15,835 bases of DNA from Erysipelotrichaceae bacterium (GCA_900770275.1 CAAGJS010000086.1:1-15835), one strand, 5' to 3'. Positions 1 through 7,144 are shown, counted from the stretch's first letter. Translations and numbers: made by a program. The notes: generated from the sequence alone by a model not told the origin.

Positions 1-272
1 CGGCATATACAAACCCTGCCCTGGCAGCGGCGACGCTTGTCGGCGCCCAGGCACAGGCGATGCAGGATGCGGCCAAGAACGCCAACGGTGCCGTCAACGG
101 CTTCATGGGTGTCAATATGGCGCAGAATACCGGCGGCATCAATGTGAACAATCTCTATGCCCAGTCATCTGAAAACAATGCCGGCGCAGAATCGTGGTTC
201 TGCCCTAAGTGCGGCACAAAGAACACGGGCAACTTCTGTTCCAACTGCGGAACGAAGAAGCCGCAGATGTAA
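1..272 (+). CDS. SPFH-domain / zinc-ribbon protein, C-terminal fragment (5' end outside window)
   Basis: Open reading frame entering from the left edge (first full codon at position 3) and ending at TAA 270-272. About 89 residues are visible. They comprise an Ala/Asn/Gly-rich stretch followed by a C-terminal double-CxxC zinc ribbon (FCPKCGTKNTGNFCSNCG) a few residues before the end. This low-complexity linker plus terminal ribbon is the usual tail of the bacterial SPFH-domain 'virion core protein' (YdjI-like) family, membrane-associated scaffold proteins. The SPFH domain itself lies outside the window, so the family name rests on the tail and on the neighbours, since SPFH, zinc-ribbon and TPM genes often occur together. 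The zinc ribbon is directly visible; the SPFH assignment is inference. An alternative is any zinc-ribbon-tailed membrane protein. The stop is followed after two in-frame codons by the ATG of the next gene, suggesting translational coupling. Confidence 0.7.
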   Translation, partial: AYTNPALAAATLVGAQAQAMQDAAKNANGAVNGFMGVNMAQNTGGINVNNLYAQSSENNAGAESWFCPKCGTKNTGNFCSNCGTKKPQM

Positions 273-278
273 TGTGCC

Positions 279-1364
279 ATGTCCAGTGACACCTTTGAAT
301 ACAAATGTCCTAACTGCGGCGGCCCGCTGAAGTTTGATCCTGCGAAGCAGAAACTTGCGTGCCCATACTGTAACAGCACCTTTACCGAAGCCGAAGTTCA
401 GGCACATTTCGCAGCCAAGGAAGAGGAAGCGGCCAATGCGGCGCCACTCGATGCCGAAGCGAACGTCTACTCCGATGAAGAGGCTTCGCACATGCGGGCA
501 TATTCCTGTCCCTCCTGCGGAGCCAGTCTCTATGCCAGTGAAAATACGGCGGTGACACTGTGCCCGTATTGCGGCAATACGAATATCATCGCTTCTCAGT
601 TCAAGGCCAAGAAGCCGTCGTACATTCTGCCGTTTCAGATTACGAAACAGCAGGCGGAAGAGGCATTGCGCTCCTTCTATCATGGCAAGCCGTTTCTTCC
701 GAAGGGGTTTTCCTCTGAGAATCAGATTCAGAAGGTTCAGTGCGTCTACGTGCCGTTCTGGCTTTACGATGCCAACATCTCAATTGATGCGCTGTATGAT
801 GCGGTACGTATCCGTGAATATCCCCAGGGCGAAGACATCGTGACGGAAACGGATCATTTTCGTCTCGTGCGCCGTGGCAATACGGACTTTCACTATGTAC
901 CGGCCGATGCGTCGAAGGAAATGAGGGATGAGTACATGGATTCGCTCGAGCCCTTCGACTATGGAAAGATCGTTCCTTTTCAGACATCCTACATGGCCGG
1001 CTGTCTCGCGAACAGCTATGACATTACGGCAGACGAAAACCGCAAGCGTGCCGAAGACCGTATGATCCGTACGACGCAGCACGCGCTCGATGCGACGACA
1101 ATCGGCTATTCCGGCGTGGTACGTGTGGCGCAGGACATTCGTCCGACGAAGGAAAATGCGGAATACGTTTTTCTTCCCGTGTGGATGCTGGCGACAAAGT
1201 ATCGTGACAAGACCTATCAGTTTGCGATCAACGGTCAAAGTGGAAAAGTGGTCGGTGAACTGCCGGCAGATAACTCCGCTTTTGCGCGGTCGACGCTCAT
1301 TCTCTTTGTCATTCTCTTTGCGATCTTCGCCCTCATTGCCTACTGGATGGCGGGAGGTTTCTGA
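279..1364 (+). CDS. Double zinc-ribbon (TFIIB-type) membrane-anchored protein
   Basis: A 361-residue protein with two zinc ribbons near the N-terminus: C10/C13 with C28/C31, and C77/C80 with C95/C98, each a pair of CPxC knuckles. A long mixed alpha/beta region of unknown fold follows, containing VPFWLYDA and later FLPVWMLATKY. One hydrophobic helix lies at about residues 337-357, leaving a very short C-terminal tail. It resembles the proteins annotated as TFIIB-type zinc ribbon-containing in Firmicutes. The biochemical role is unknown; a cytosolic metal-binding domain tethered to the membrane is the simplest reading. It starts 6 bp after the preceding stop, in the same frame. No Shine-Dalgarno is visible before ATG 279, so translation probably depends on coupling to the SPFH gene. 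The next gene starts one base after its TGA. Family assignment is good; function is unassigned. Confidence 0.85.
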   Translation: MSSDTFEYKCPNCGGPLKFDPAKQKLACPYCNSTFTEAEVQAHFAAKEEEAANAAPLDAEANVYSDEEASHMRAYSCPSCGASLYASENTAVTLCPYCGNTNIIASQFKAKKPSYILPFQITKQQAEEALRSFYHGKPFLPKGFSSENQIQKVQCVYVPFWLYDANISIDALYDAVRIREYPQGEDIVTETDHFRLVRRGNTDFHYVPADASKEMRDEYMDSLEPFDYGKIVPFQTSYMAGCLANSYDITADENRKRAEDRMIRTTQHALDATTIGYSGVVRVAQDIRPTKENAEYVFLPVWMLATKYRDKTYQFAINGQSGKVVGELPADNSAFARSTLILFVILFAIFALIAYWMAGGF

Positions 1365-1365
1365 G

Positions 1366-2208
1366 ATGAAACGTACAGTAAAAGTATTGATTTCTCTCAT
1401 CATCCTTCCGATTATTCTGTCATTTACGCTTCTGTCCGTTCATGGCGAAGGCAGCTACGTTATCGATGACGCTGGCGTACTGACAAGCAGCGAACAGACG
1501 CAGCTCGAGCAGGCGGCCGAAGAAGTCGCACAGGAAAATGAGATCGGGATCTACGTCGTCTTCACCGATACGATGCACGGCTACAGTGACAGCGACTTTG
1601 CAGAGTACACGTACTACAACTATGGCCTGGGCTGGGGCAATGGGAAGAGCGGTGTTCTGCTCGCAGTGGCGGTTGAGGATCGTTACTTTGACAGCTTCAG
1701 CTATGGTGCTGCGACGGATGTCTTTACGACAGCCAAGCTCGATGATCTCAACGATACTGTTCTCTCTTATTTCGCTGACGATGACTGGGCGGGCGGTGCG
1801 GAAGCCTATCTCGATGAAGCAACCTCCATCGTCGAAAACAGCAATTACACCTACTATGAGCGGACGTATACAGATCCAGAGATCAACCAGCATCTCGTAA
1901 ATACAACGCCCGAGCAGCGAAGAAGTCAGTTTCTCAGCTACCTTCCCTGGGCAGCCATCGGTGCCGCGGTACTGTCGTTGATCATCAATCTCGTGCGGCG
2001 CAATGCACTTAACAATACCGGCATTCAGAGAAACGCCGGCATCTATCAGGACAAGAAGCTGGATCTTGAAGTGTATCAGGACTACTTCATGTTCCGAAAT
2101 CGCAGTGTCCGTCATATCCCGCGCTCCCAGCCAGGTTCCGGCGGAGGCGGTGGTGGAGGCTACCATTCCTCGGGTGGAATGCACAGTTCTGGCGGCCATC
2201 ATTTCTGA
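1366..2208 (+). CDS. TPM-domain membrane protein with Gly/His-rich tail
   Basis: The ATG at 1366 is chosen because GGGAGG at 1352-1357 sits 8 bases upstream and the product then begins with a signal peptide (MKRTVK, then a hydrophobic run, residues 1 to about 28). The open frame extends further upstream, but only across the previous gene. The 280-residue product has a TPM domain at about 30-160: YVIDDAGVLT at the start, GIYVVFTD, and YNYGLGWGNGKSGVLLAV. A transmembrane helix lies at about 193-210. The cytoplasmic tail ends in a glycine run with Ser/His repeats (257-280, ...HSSGGHHF). TPM domains (Psb32, MOLO-1, YgcG families) sit outside the membrane and have been linked to membrane-protein repair or modulation; a phosphatase label in databases is not proven. 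Last gene of the plus-strand SPFH/zinc-ribbon/TPM operon. Confidence 0.9.
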   Translation: MKRTVKVLISLIILPIILSFTLLSVHGEGSYVIDDAGVLTSSEQTQLEQAAEEVAQENEIGIYVVFTDTMHGYSDSDFAEYTYYNYGLGWGNGKSGVLLAVAVEDRYFDSFSYGAATDVFTTAKLDDLNDTVLSYFADDDWAGGAEAYLDEATSIVENSNYTYYERTYTDPEINQHLVNTTPEQRRSQFLSYLPWAAIGAAVLSLIINLVRRNALNNTGIQRNAGIYQDKKLDLEVYQDYFMFRNRSVRHIPRSQPGSGGGGGGGYHSSGGMHSSGGHHF

Positions 2209-2215
2209 GCATATG

Positions 2216-2271
2216 AAAAGAGAAACAGACGAAGAACGATCGAGCGATCACTCCAATCCTGCTTCTCTTTT
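2216..2271. terminator. Bidirectional terminator-like hairpin between convergent genes
   Basis: The arm AAAAGAGAAACAG (2216-2228) pairs with CTGCTTCTCTTTT (2259-2271): 13 positions with one mismatch. Inside the loop is a small nested GATC-GAGC-GATC hairpin (2239-2249 region). The A-rich left arm and T-rich right arm give a U-rich 3' side in either direction, and it lies exactly where the plus-strand TPM operon meets the minus-strand methyltransferase gene, whose stop codon is inside the right arm. The stem is AT-rich, so strength is uncertain. Confidence 0.5.
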
Positions 2272-2857
2272 ATTTCACCCTTTTCGCTATCGCGATGCCA
2301 TCACCAATCTCGGGATGGAACTCCGTCTCGAATGTATCATTGCCTGCCAGCCAGTCGCGGAACTTTGCGATCTTGCGCGTCATCTGCAGCGTCGAGCGGT
2401 TGTTCGACAATGAAGGATCATCGACGATGCCATGGAAATTGAGGTTATCGAACACAAAGACCGATCCCACATAGGAAAACGCCAGAAAGTGTCTCACCAT
2501 ACGTGCATACTGCGACTTGGCCGCATCGATGAAGAACATGTCATAGTACTTCACCGTCGTATAGTCGAGCGCATCCATGTGCCAGCAGAAGATACGATCA
2601 TCCAGCCCCGCGGCCGCAATGTTTTTCTTCGCCTCCTCATAACGTTCTTCATCGATCTCAATCGTATCGATCGTGATGTTGTCACGTACCGATGCCATCT
2701 CCATGCTCGACCAGCCAACCGCTGTTCCCGCCTCCAGAATCTTCATGATTTCCGGATGATTGCGAAGATAGTTAAGGAGATACTCCATTCCATCGTCAAA
2801 CATCAGCGGAACATCATTGCGCCGCGCTTCATCTTCCAGTTTCTTCAGATCTACCAT
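2270..2857 (-). CDS. Class I SAM-dependent O-methyltransferase (TrmR/YrrM-like)
   Basis: A 195-residue methyltransferase of the class I Rossmann type. The SAM-binding motif I is ILEAGTAVGWSS (40-51), the acidic end of strand 2 is TIEID (65-69), and the metal/active-site motif is FFIDAAKSQY (108-117), followed by FVFDNLNFHG. This FIDAAK...DN pattern is that of the O-methyltransferase family 3 group (catechol/caffeoyl-CoA type), including B. subtilis TrmR (YrrM), which methylates 5-hydroxyuridine in tRNA wobble positions. TrmR is a candidate identity only; the protein is somewhat shorter than that enzyme. The start is ambiguous: ATG 2857 overlaps the radical SAM gene's TGA by one base (TGATG), and GTG 2860 lies one codon upstream. 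I prefer the ATG. The tight coupling to amrS puts it in the AmmeMemoRadiSam transcription unit. Confidence 0.88.
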   Translation of the reverse strand: MVDLKKLEDEARRNDVPLMFDDGMEYLLNYLRNHPEIMKILEAGTAVGWSSMEMASVRDNITIDTIEIDEERYEEAKKNIAAAGLDDRIFCWHMDALDYTTVKYYDMFFIDAAKSQYARMVRHFLAFSYVGSVFVFDNLNFHGIVDDPSLSNNRSTLQMTRKIAKFRDWLAGNDTFETEFHPEIGDGIAIAKRVK

Positions 2858-3672
2858 CACATATTCCCGGTATAAACATAACGCAGATGTTTCTGCGCCA
2901 CTTTCTGCAGTTCCAAAATCGTTTCCCGCGGCGACGCTTCAATCGCATAGTGATAGCGTGGGAAATAACGCGACAGATGCAGCACCGTATCCGGCGACAG
3001 CTCAGAAAGCCATTTGCTTTCAGAATCGACCCATGAAGGGTCATCGTTCTTTCCCGGAATTACCAGCGTCGTTACTTCGGTATGAATACGGGGAACGCAT
3101 GCCGCAATCGTCGCTTTCACAAGATCGTAGCTGCCGCCAAGCTCCCGGTAATAATTCACATCACCCTTAAGATCCACATTGATCGCATCCACATACGGAA
3201 GCACCTGATCCAGCACCTGTGCTGTCACACCGCCATTACTGACCAGGACAACCTTATAGTCCGGCCGGATCATCTTCGCCGTATCAATGATGTACTCATA
3301 CGAGATCAATGGCTCATTGTAGGTAAAGGCGATGCCAAGATTAGCCGGAATCGAACGTATACGCGCAGCCAGATCTTCCGGCGACACATATACCCACCTT
3401 ACACTTTCAGAATCACTCATCGAAATCCTGTAGTTCTGACAGAAGGGACATGCAAAGTTACACCCATAGGAGCCAACGGAAAGAATCGAGCTGCCCGGAT
3501 AGAACCTGCGCAGCGGCTTCTTTTCAATCGGATCCATTGCCATCGACGTAATGCGCCCATAGTTGGCACATACATTTCGGCCATTGTCATTCTTCCGTGC
3601 CCGGCAGAAACCAGTCTGCCCGTCCTTCAGATGGCAATGCCTTCCGCAGATGCCGCACACGATTTCAGACAT
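2857..3672 (-). CDS. amrS: AmmeMemoRadiSam system radical SAM enzyme
   Basis: A 271-residue radical SAM protein. The [4Fe-4S]/SAM motif is CNFACPFC (C71, C75, C78, the canonical CX3CX2C). An N-terminal cysteine cluster, CGICGRHC...GFC (C6, C9, C13, C23), comes before it and is a hallmark of the AmrS family. Further motifs are YNEPLISYEY, LVSNGG and DAINVDLKG, typical of the partial TIM barrel. It overlaps the MEMO1-AMMECR1 fusion by 8 bases and the downstream methyltransferase by one base, so the three are almost certainly co-translated. AmrS is defined by co-occurrence with AMMECR1 and MEMO1; I do not know a firmly established substrate. The protein lacks the longer C-terminal region of some family members, but no conserved motif appears to be missing. 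Confidence 0.95.
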   Translation of the reverse strand: MSEIVCGICGRHCHLKDGQTGFCRARKNDNGRNVCANYGRITSMAMDPIEKKPLRRFYPGSSILSVGSYGCNFACPFCQNYRISMSDSESVRWVYVSPEDLAARIRSIPANLGIAFTYNEPLISYEYIIDTAKMIRPDYKVVLVSNGGVTAQVLDQVLPYVDAINVDLKGDVNYYRELGGSYDLVKATIAACVPRIHTEVTTLVIPGKNDDPSWVDSESKWLSELSPDTVLHLSRYFPRYHYAIEASPRETILELQKVAQKHLRYVYTGNM

Positions 3673-5047
3673 GGCGGATCACCTCAAACCGCTGCCGGGT
3701 AATTCCGCTTTCCGACGGCGAAATACCGGCCTTGCGGCAGGCAATTGAGAATTGCTGTTCATCCGTGTCGACACCTTCCAGATCCGGCAATAGCACCCCA
3801 CGCCGGCTGTCCTTGGACACAATGATGCCGTCTCTCTTTACATTGAACCTGTAATTCAGGGCCACGGTTTCGGGCTCCGAGAGCTCATCGACCGAAACCG
3901 TGAGATAGGGCAGCTCCTGCGGTGTTACCGGATCAAATCTTGGATCTCTTGCGCAGGCGCTGATGGCGTTATGTATGATTTCCAGGCCCACATTCTCCTG
4001 CACCGGATGAATGGTACCGATACAGCCGCGCAGATCATTGAACTCATGAATCGATACGAAGACGCCGCGTCTGGTCTGATACATCGACTGCGGAAGATCG
4101 TTGGGAAGTGAAAGTACCTTTCCCGTCTTTACGTAGAGTGCGATTGTCTTCTTCGCAAGGGCGACATAGGGATCACCGGTGCTGCTCTCATTTTTCTTCT
4201 CTTCCTGTTCTTCGTACTGATCCAGAAAGTTGCGGGATGGATCACTTTCGCCGACTTCAAAGGTACAGACGCCATAACCGACACCGAACGGTGCCTCGTG
4301 GCTGATTTCGTGACATGTGACAGCGTTACGATCGAGAATCCCGGCCAGGATCGTAAAGGAACGATGCCCGCATTCCATTGCACGGGACAGGAATGCCGGC
4401 TCATACGATAAGAGTTCCCCAAAATTGCCGGACGCCATTGTACGCATGATCTTCTCATCATACTCTGGCCCTTCGGGACGGTAGCCATAGGGACCGTCTT
4501 CCTTCTGACAATGTGCAAGATCTCCGCTTGCCACGATGAAATAGCGCTTCTCGCTTTCATCGATTATCTTCCGCAGAAACATACCGAAACGATAGTGCTG
4601 CGGCAGCGACAGCCCGCTCAGACCAATGCGAACAATCGGAAGCTGACGTCCAATTGCCTTATTCAGAAAGTACAGCGGAACCATTGTTCCATGATCCAGC
4701 ATCCGATCTCGATCATAATCGGTGCCGCCCGGGAAGTTATTCTCGTGCAGCAGATGATCGAGCTTCTCAACGAATTCCATATCATAAGGCACATCAAAGG
4801 CAACACGGCCAGCATTGAACTGTCCCATGTCACCATAGGCACGTTTACCGCCTGAGACATTAAACCAGTCCCGGTACAGTACAGCGTGCGGAGAAAGAAT
4901 GATCAGCGTATCCGGATGGCAGTCGGCCGCAAACTGTGCAGCCTGGCGATAGCCATCCTCCGTCTTCTGCATCTGTTTCTCACGTCCGCGTCCCACTTCT
5001 GCAAGGGCAACGGGCGGATGCGGTACCATGATCGCTCCAGCAAACAT
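3665..5047 (-). CDS. Fused AmmeMemoRadiSam protein B (MEMO1) - protein A (AMMECR1)
   Basis: A 460-residue two-domain fusion. Residues 1 to about 270 are a MEMO1 domain, related to class III extradiol dioxygenases: MVPHPPVAL with H10, ILSPHAVLYRDWF with H54, then LDHGTMVPLYFL and SGDLAHC, giving several candidate metal-ligand histidines. A charged linker (about 275-291, DQYEEQEEKK) leads to an AMMECR1 domain (292-460) with the signature LRGCIG (339-344) and later PYLTVSVDELSEP. Both partners of the AmmeMemoRadiSam trio are thus in one chain, with the radical SAM partner overlapping by 8 bases just downstream. ATG 5047 is supported by GAGGTGATGG just upstream. The reaction is unresolved to my knowledge; metal binding by the MEMO half and a redox or radical transformation with AmrS are reasonable expectations from the families. 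Confidence 0.95.
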   Translation of the reverse strand: MFAGAIMVPHPPVALAEVGRGREKQMQKTEDGYRQAAQFAADCHPDTLIILSPHAVLYRDWFNVSGGKRAYGDMGQFNAGRVAFDVPYDMEFVEKLDHLLHENNFPGGTDYDRDRMLDHGTMVPLYFLNKAIGRQLPIVRIGLSGLSLPQHYRFGMFLRKIIDESEKRYFIVASGDLAHCQKEDGPYGYRPEGPEYDEKIMRTMASGNFGELLSYEPAFLSRAMECGHRSFTILAGILDRNAVTCHEISHEAPFGVGYGVCTFEVGESDPSRNFLDQYEEQEEKKNESSTGDPYVALAKKTIALYVKTGKVLSLPNDLPQSMYQTRRGVFVSIHEFNDLRGCIGTIHPVQENVGLEIIHNAISACARDPRFDPVTPQELPYLTVSVDELSEPETVALNYRFNVKRDGIIVSKDSRRGVLLPDLEGVDTDEQQFSIACRKAGISPSESGITRQRFEVIRHV

Positions 5048-5087
5048 ATTCCATCACCTCTGCTATCAATATAGAACAAACTTCCGA

Positions 5088-6293
5088 CTACTTCACCTCA
5101 GCCTGCAGATCCGACAGCGACAGACCGCAGTAGTACAGCTCCATGATGAAGAAGTTCTTCACATTGTGAATCATCTCGACGACACTGTCATCACAGCCAT
5201 CCGTCTTGTTGCCAGTCGAAAAATCATAGCTGCAGATGCTCGAGAAGCCTCCCGTATCACCATTCCAGTTGTACACATAGGTACTGGACATATTCCTGTA
5301 AATAAACTGATAGTGTTCAAAGTCGATCGTATAGCTTTCCGTATCGTTGAAATTCGTCACGTAGTTGCCATTGTCATCGACCGTATAGCCAAGCCGGTTG
5401 ATCAGGCGCTTCTTGAAGGTGTCCGTCACCGTCGCCTCCGGCGTATCGTCGTAGCCATCATCTTCCGCAATCGAAGAGGTATCAATGTCCTGATAGTTTA
5501 CGAAGGTGGATAATGTCGCCATCTGATCATCTGAAATATCAACAGTCGTCGTTCCAAAGTTGAGCCACGATACCGATGTCGTCGCCGTCACGGTTACCTT
5601 CACATCCCCCGATGTCAGGGTGCTGATAAAGGAGGTTTCCTCCTTCGTGATGCGATCATCAGCGTCAACGTTCTGTGTAATCTTTCCACTTTCAACCGTG
5701 AAGTCATCGTACTGGTCGAGGCCATATACATCGTAGTGGGACAGGAAGATGGACTTGGCAGATACGGTATTGAGTGTATAGGTTATCTCCTGCTCATCAC
5801 CATCCATTGACTCTGTTCTGGACGCAACATCCGAATCAGAAACCGTATAGGGATGTACCGGAACCAGCAGCGACTGTTCGAAGGACGAGAAATCCATGTC
5901 CTCATAGAAGTCGACGCTGTTGTAGGTGTTATACAGACGTCCATCGATATACCAGCCTTCCAGGGATGATTCCATACCGCCGGAGTGAATATATTCCTGC
6001 ACATGTGCCTTCGGACTGTCACTGTTCACATCCGCTTCTTCCAGTGTCCCGTCCAGATCATAAATGCTGGAAACCGTACCTTCCCCATAGTCCATCGTAT
6101 AGCTGCGGCTGAAGGCAACCGTCACGCTGTCAGATGACGCCGTTGAGGCAGCAGCCGATGAACCAGTTGAATCTGCTGTAGCAGTTGGAACAGAAGTTGA
6201 AGCAGGTGCCGTAGATGCGGCCGCAGACGAAGATCCGCATCCGGCAATTAACAGTGCAGAAAGTACACTGACCAGAAGTTTCTTTTTTCGCAT
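5088..6293 (-). CDS. Secreted lipoprotein of unknown function
   Basis: A 401-residue predicted lipoprotein. The N-terminus is MRKKKLLVSVLSALLIAGC: positively charged, hydrophobic, then lipobox LIAG with C19 as the lipidated residue. Residues 20 to about 55 are a Ser/Ala/Thr linker. The rest is a Tyr/Asp/Ser/Thr-rich extracellular region with no fold I recognise; repeated segments of the type Y-x-DF-x-T and DVKVTVTATTSV suggest beta structure. The start at 6293 is chosen for the signal peptide; the open frame continues upstream into the isomerase gene but without a signal sequence. There is no Shine-Dalgarno before the ATG, and a good promoter lies 6 bases upstream (separate entry), so a leaderless transcript is likely. 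It is 40 bp upstream of the MEMO-AMMECR1 fusion on the same strand, with no terminator between, suggesting one operon. Function is not assigned. Confidence 0.85.
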   Translation of the reverse strand: MRKKKLLVSVLSALLIAGCGSSSAAASTAPASTSVPTATADSTGSSAAASTASSDSVTVAFSRSYTMDYGEGTVSSIYDLDGTLEEADVNSDSPKAHVQEYIHSGGMESSLEGWYIDGRLYNTYNSVDFYEDMDFSSFEQSLLVPVHPYTVSDSDVASRTESMDGDEQEITYTLNTVSAKSIFLSHYDVYGLDQYDDFTVESGKITQNVDADDRITKEETSFISTLTSGDVKVTVTATTSVSWLNFGTTTVDISDDQMATLSTFVNYQDIDTSSIAEDDGYDDTPEATVTDTFKKRLINRLGYTVDDNGNYVTNFNDTESYTIDFEHYQFIYRNMSSTYVYNWNGDTGGFSSICSYDFSTGNKTDGCDDSVVEMIHNVKNFFIMELYYCGLSLSDLQAEVK

Positions 6294-6299
6294 AGGAAG

Positions 6300-6328
6300 A
6301 TTATTGCGCGGTTCACGGAAAAAGGCAA
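6300..6328 (-). promoter_or_regulatory. Candidate sigma-A promoter abutting the lipoprotein ATG
   Basis: On the minus strand, -35 TTGCCT (6328-6323), a 17-base spacer and -10 AATAAT (6305-6300) match the consensus at 4/6 and 5/6. Only six bases (CTTCCT) separate the -10 box from ATG 6293, so the expected transcription start coincides with the A of the start codon. This is the arrangement expected for a leaderless mRNA and agrees with the absence of a ribosome binding site. It would also drive the downstream AmmeMemoRadiSam genes. Confidence 0.55.
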
Positions 6329-6357
6329 AAATCAGAAAACAACAGCACAAGGAAAAT

Positions 6358-6398
6358 AAAAAAAGGGGAACAGGCAGGAAAAAATCCTCCCCCATTCC
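6358..6398 (-). terminator. Candidate terminator of the sugar-phosphate isomerase gene
   Basis: On the minus strand, just after the isomerase stop, GGGG-AGGA pairs with TCCT and CCCC (AGGA 6376-6379 with TCCT 6385-6388; GGGG 6365-6368 with CCCC 6389-6392) around an A/T loop, followed by a run of seven T (6364-6358) and further T-rich sequence. The 3' arm carries a 7-base bulge, so the hairpin is imperfect. The position between the isomerase and the lipoprotein promoter supports the call. Confidence 0.5.
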
Positions 6399-6414
6399 TC
6401 TAAGTTGTTGAAAA

Positions 6415-7047
6415 TCAGAGAGAACGCAGATATGCGGCAATCTCTTCATCCCGGCAATTTGGATAGAAGTATTCCGCAAACTTCTCAGAGCTGATGGTTC
6501 TCTTGACGAAATCCTTATCCATATCCTTGAGAACATCAATGAACGGACGATAGGAGATCTTCTTTACACCCGCAAGAATGCTTGCGTTCTCCTTCTCGAA
6601 GACAGCTCTCTCCTTCGGATAGCCGCCGCCCATTTCTTCTGCAAACAGACGCTGGAACAGAAGCTTCAGATTCAGCTCAGCACCCCAGCCGAAACCCTTG
6701 GCATACGGCAGAGAAATCGCATTTCCACCGTTGATCTGCGAGAACAGATACGCATCCGTCGGATCCACAGCGAAACCACACGTTACGCCCGGGAAGCTGT
6801 TGCATGCGAGCATCGCACCCATGCCCGTACCGCAGCCAGTAACGACAAAATCAGCTGCCTTGGAGTTGAGAAGAATCGCCGCCAGAAGACCATTCATGAC
6901 ATATGTACGACGCGTCTCACCTTCAACACCATACATGCCATAGTTATATACAACGTGTCCCTTCTCATCAGCCGCTTCCTTCAGCGTCTTGTAGATGAGG
7001 GCATTCTTCAGTGCCTGACTGTCTTCATTGATCAAAGCTATTTTCAT
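6415..7047 (-). CDS. RpiB/LacA/LacB-family sugar-phosphate isomerase
   Basis: A 210-residue protein of the RpiB/LacAB family: MKIALINEDS at the N-terminal strand, and the active-site loop VVTGCGTGMGAMLA with C72 as the candidate catalytic cysteine, followed by QINGGNAISLPYAKGFGW in the position of the family's NDANVLxLG segment. Enzymes of this family interconvert aldose and ketose phosphates (ribose 5-phosphate/ribulose 5-phosphate, or galactose 6-phosphate/tagatose 6-phosphate). It is longer than typical RpiB (about 150 residues), with an extra C-terminal region (about 145-210), so it belongs to a divergent subgroup and the sugar cannot be named. The start ATG 7047 is preceded by GGAAGG at 7 bases. 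It lies downstream of the ribosomal cluster terminator and probably has its own promoter. Confidence 0.85.
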   Translation of the reverse strand: MKIALINEDSQALKNALIYKTLKEAADEKGHVVYNYGMYGVEGETRRTYVMNGLLAAILLNSKAADFVVTGCGTGMGAMLACNSFPGVTCGFAVDPTDAYLFSQINGGNAISLPYAKGFGWGAELNLKLLFQRLFAEEMGGGYPKERAVFEKENASILAGVKKISYRPFIDVLKDMDKDFVKRTISSEKFAEYFYPNCRDEEIAAYLRSL

Positions 7048-7144
7048 GGTTGTACCTTCCTTGTCTATAACTATGATAAACCGATTTACCAGTCAAATAA
7101 CACAATGTTCCTGCCGGAATGGACGAACAGTTCCGCAACCACAG

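Noticed and set aside
1090..1365. Longer start for the TPM protein
   Set aside because: It would overlap most of the end of the zinc-ribbon gene; ATG 1366 has a good ribosome binding site and begins a signal peptide.
2003..2413. Plus-strand reading frame across the TPM gene end and the convergent junction
   Set aside because: Out of frame with TPM, crosses the terminator-like hairpin, and has no recognisable family or ribosome binding site.
6294..6539. N-terminal extension of the lipoprotein gene by 82 codons
   Set aside because: The frame is open, but the extension overlaps the isomerase gene, lacks a signal sequence, and would bury the lipobox signal peptide that begins at 6293.
7073..7096. 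Promoter for the isomerase gene (TTGACT and TATCAT on the minus strand)
   Set aside because: The two boxes are only 12 bases apart; other pairings have a poor -35. A promoter probably exists in this gap but I cannot place it.
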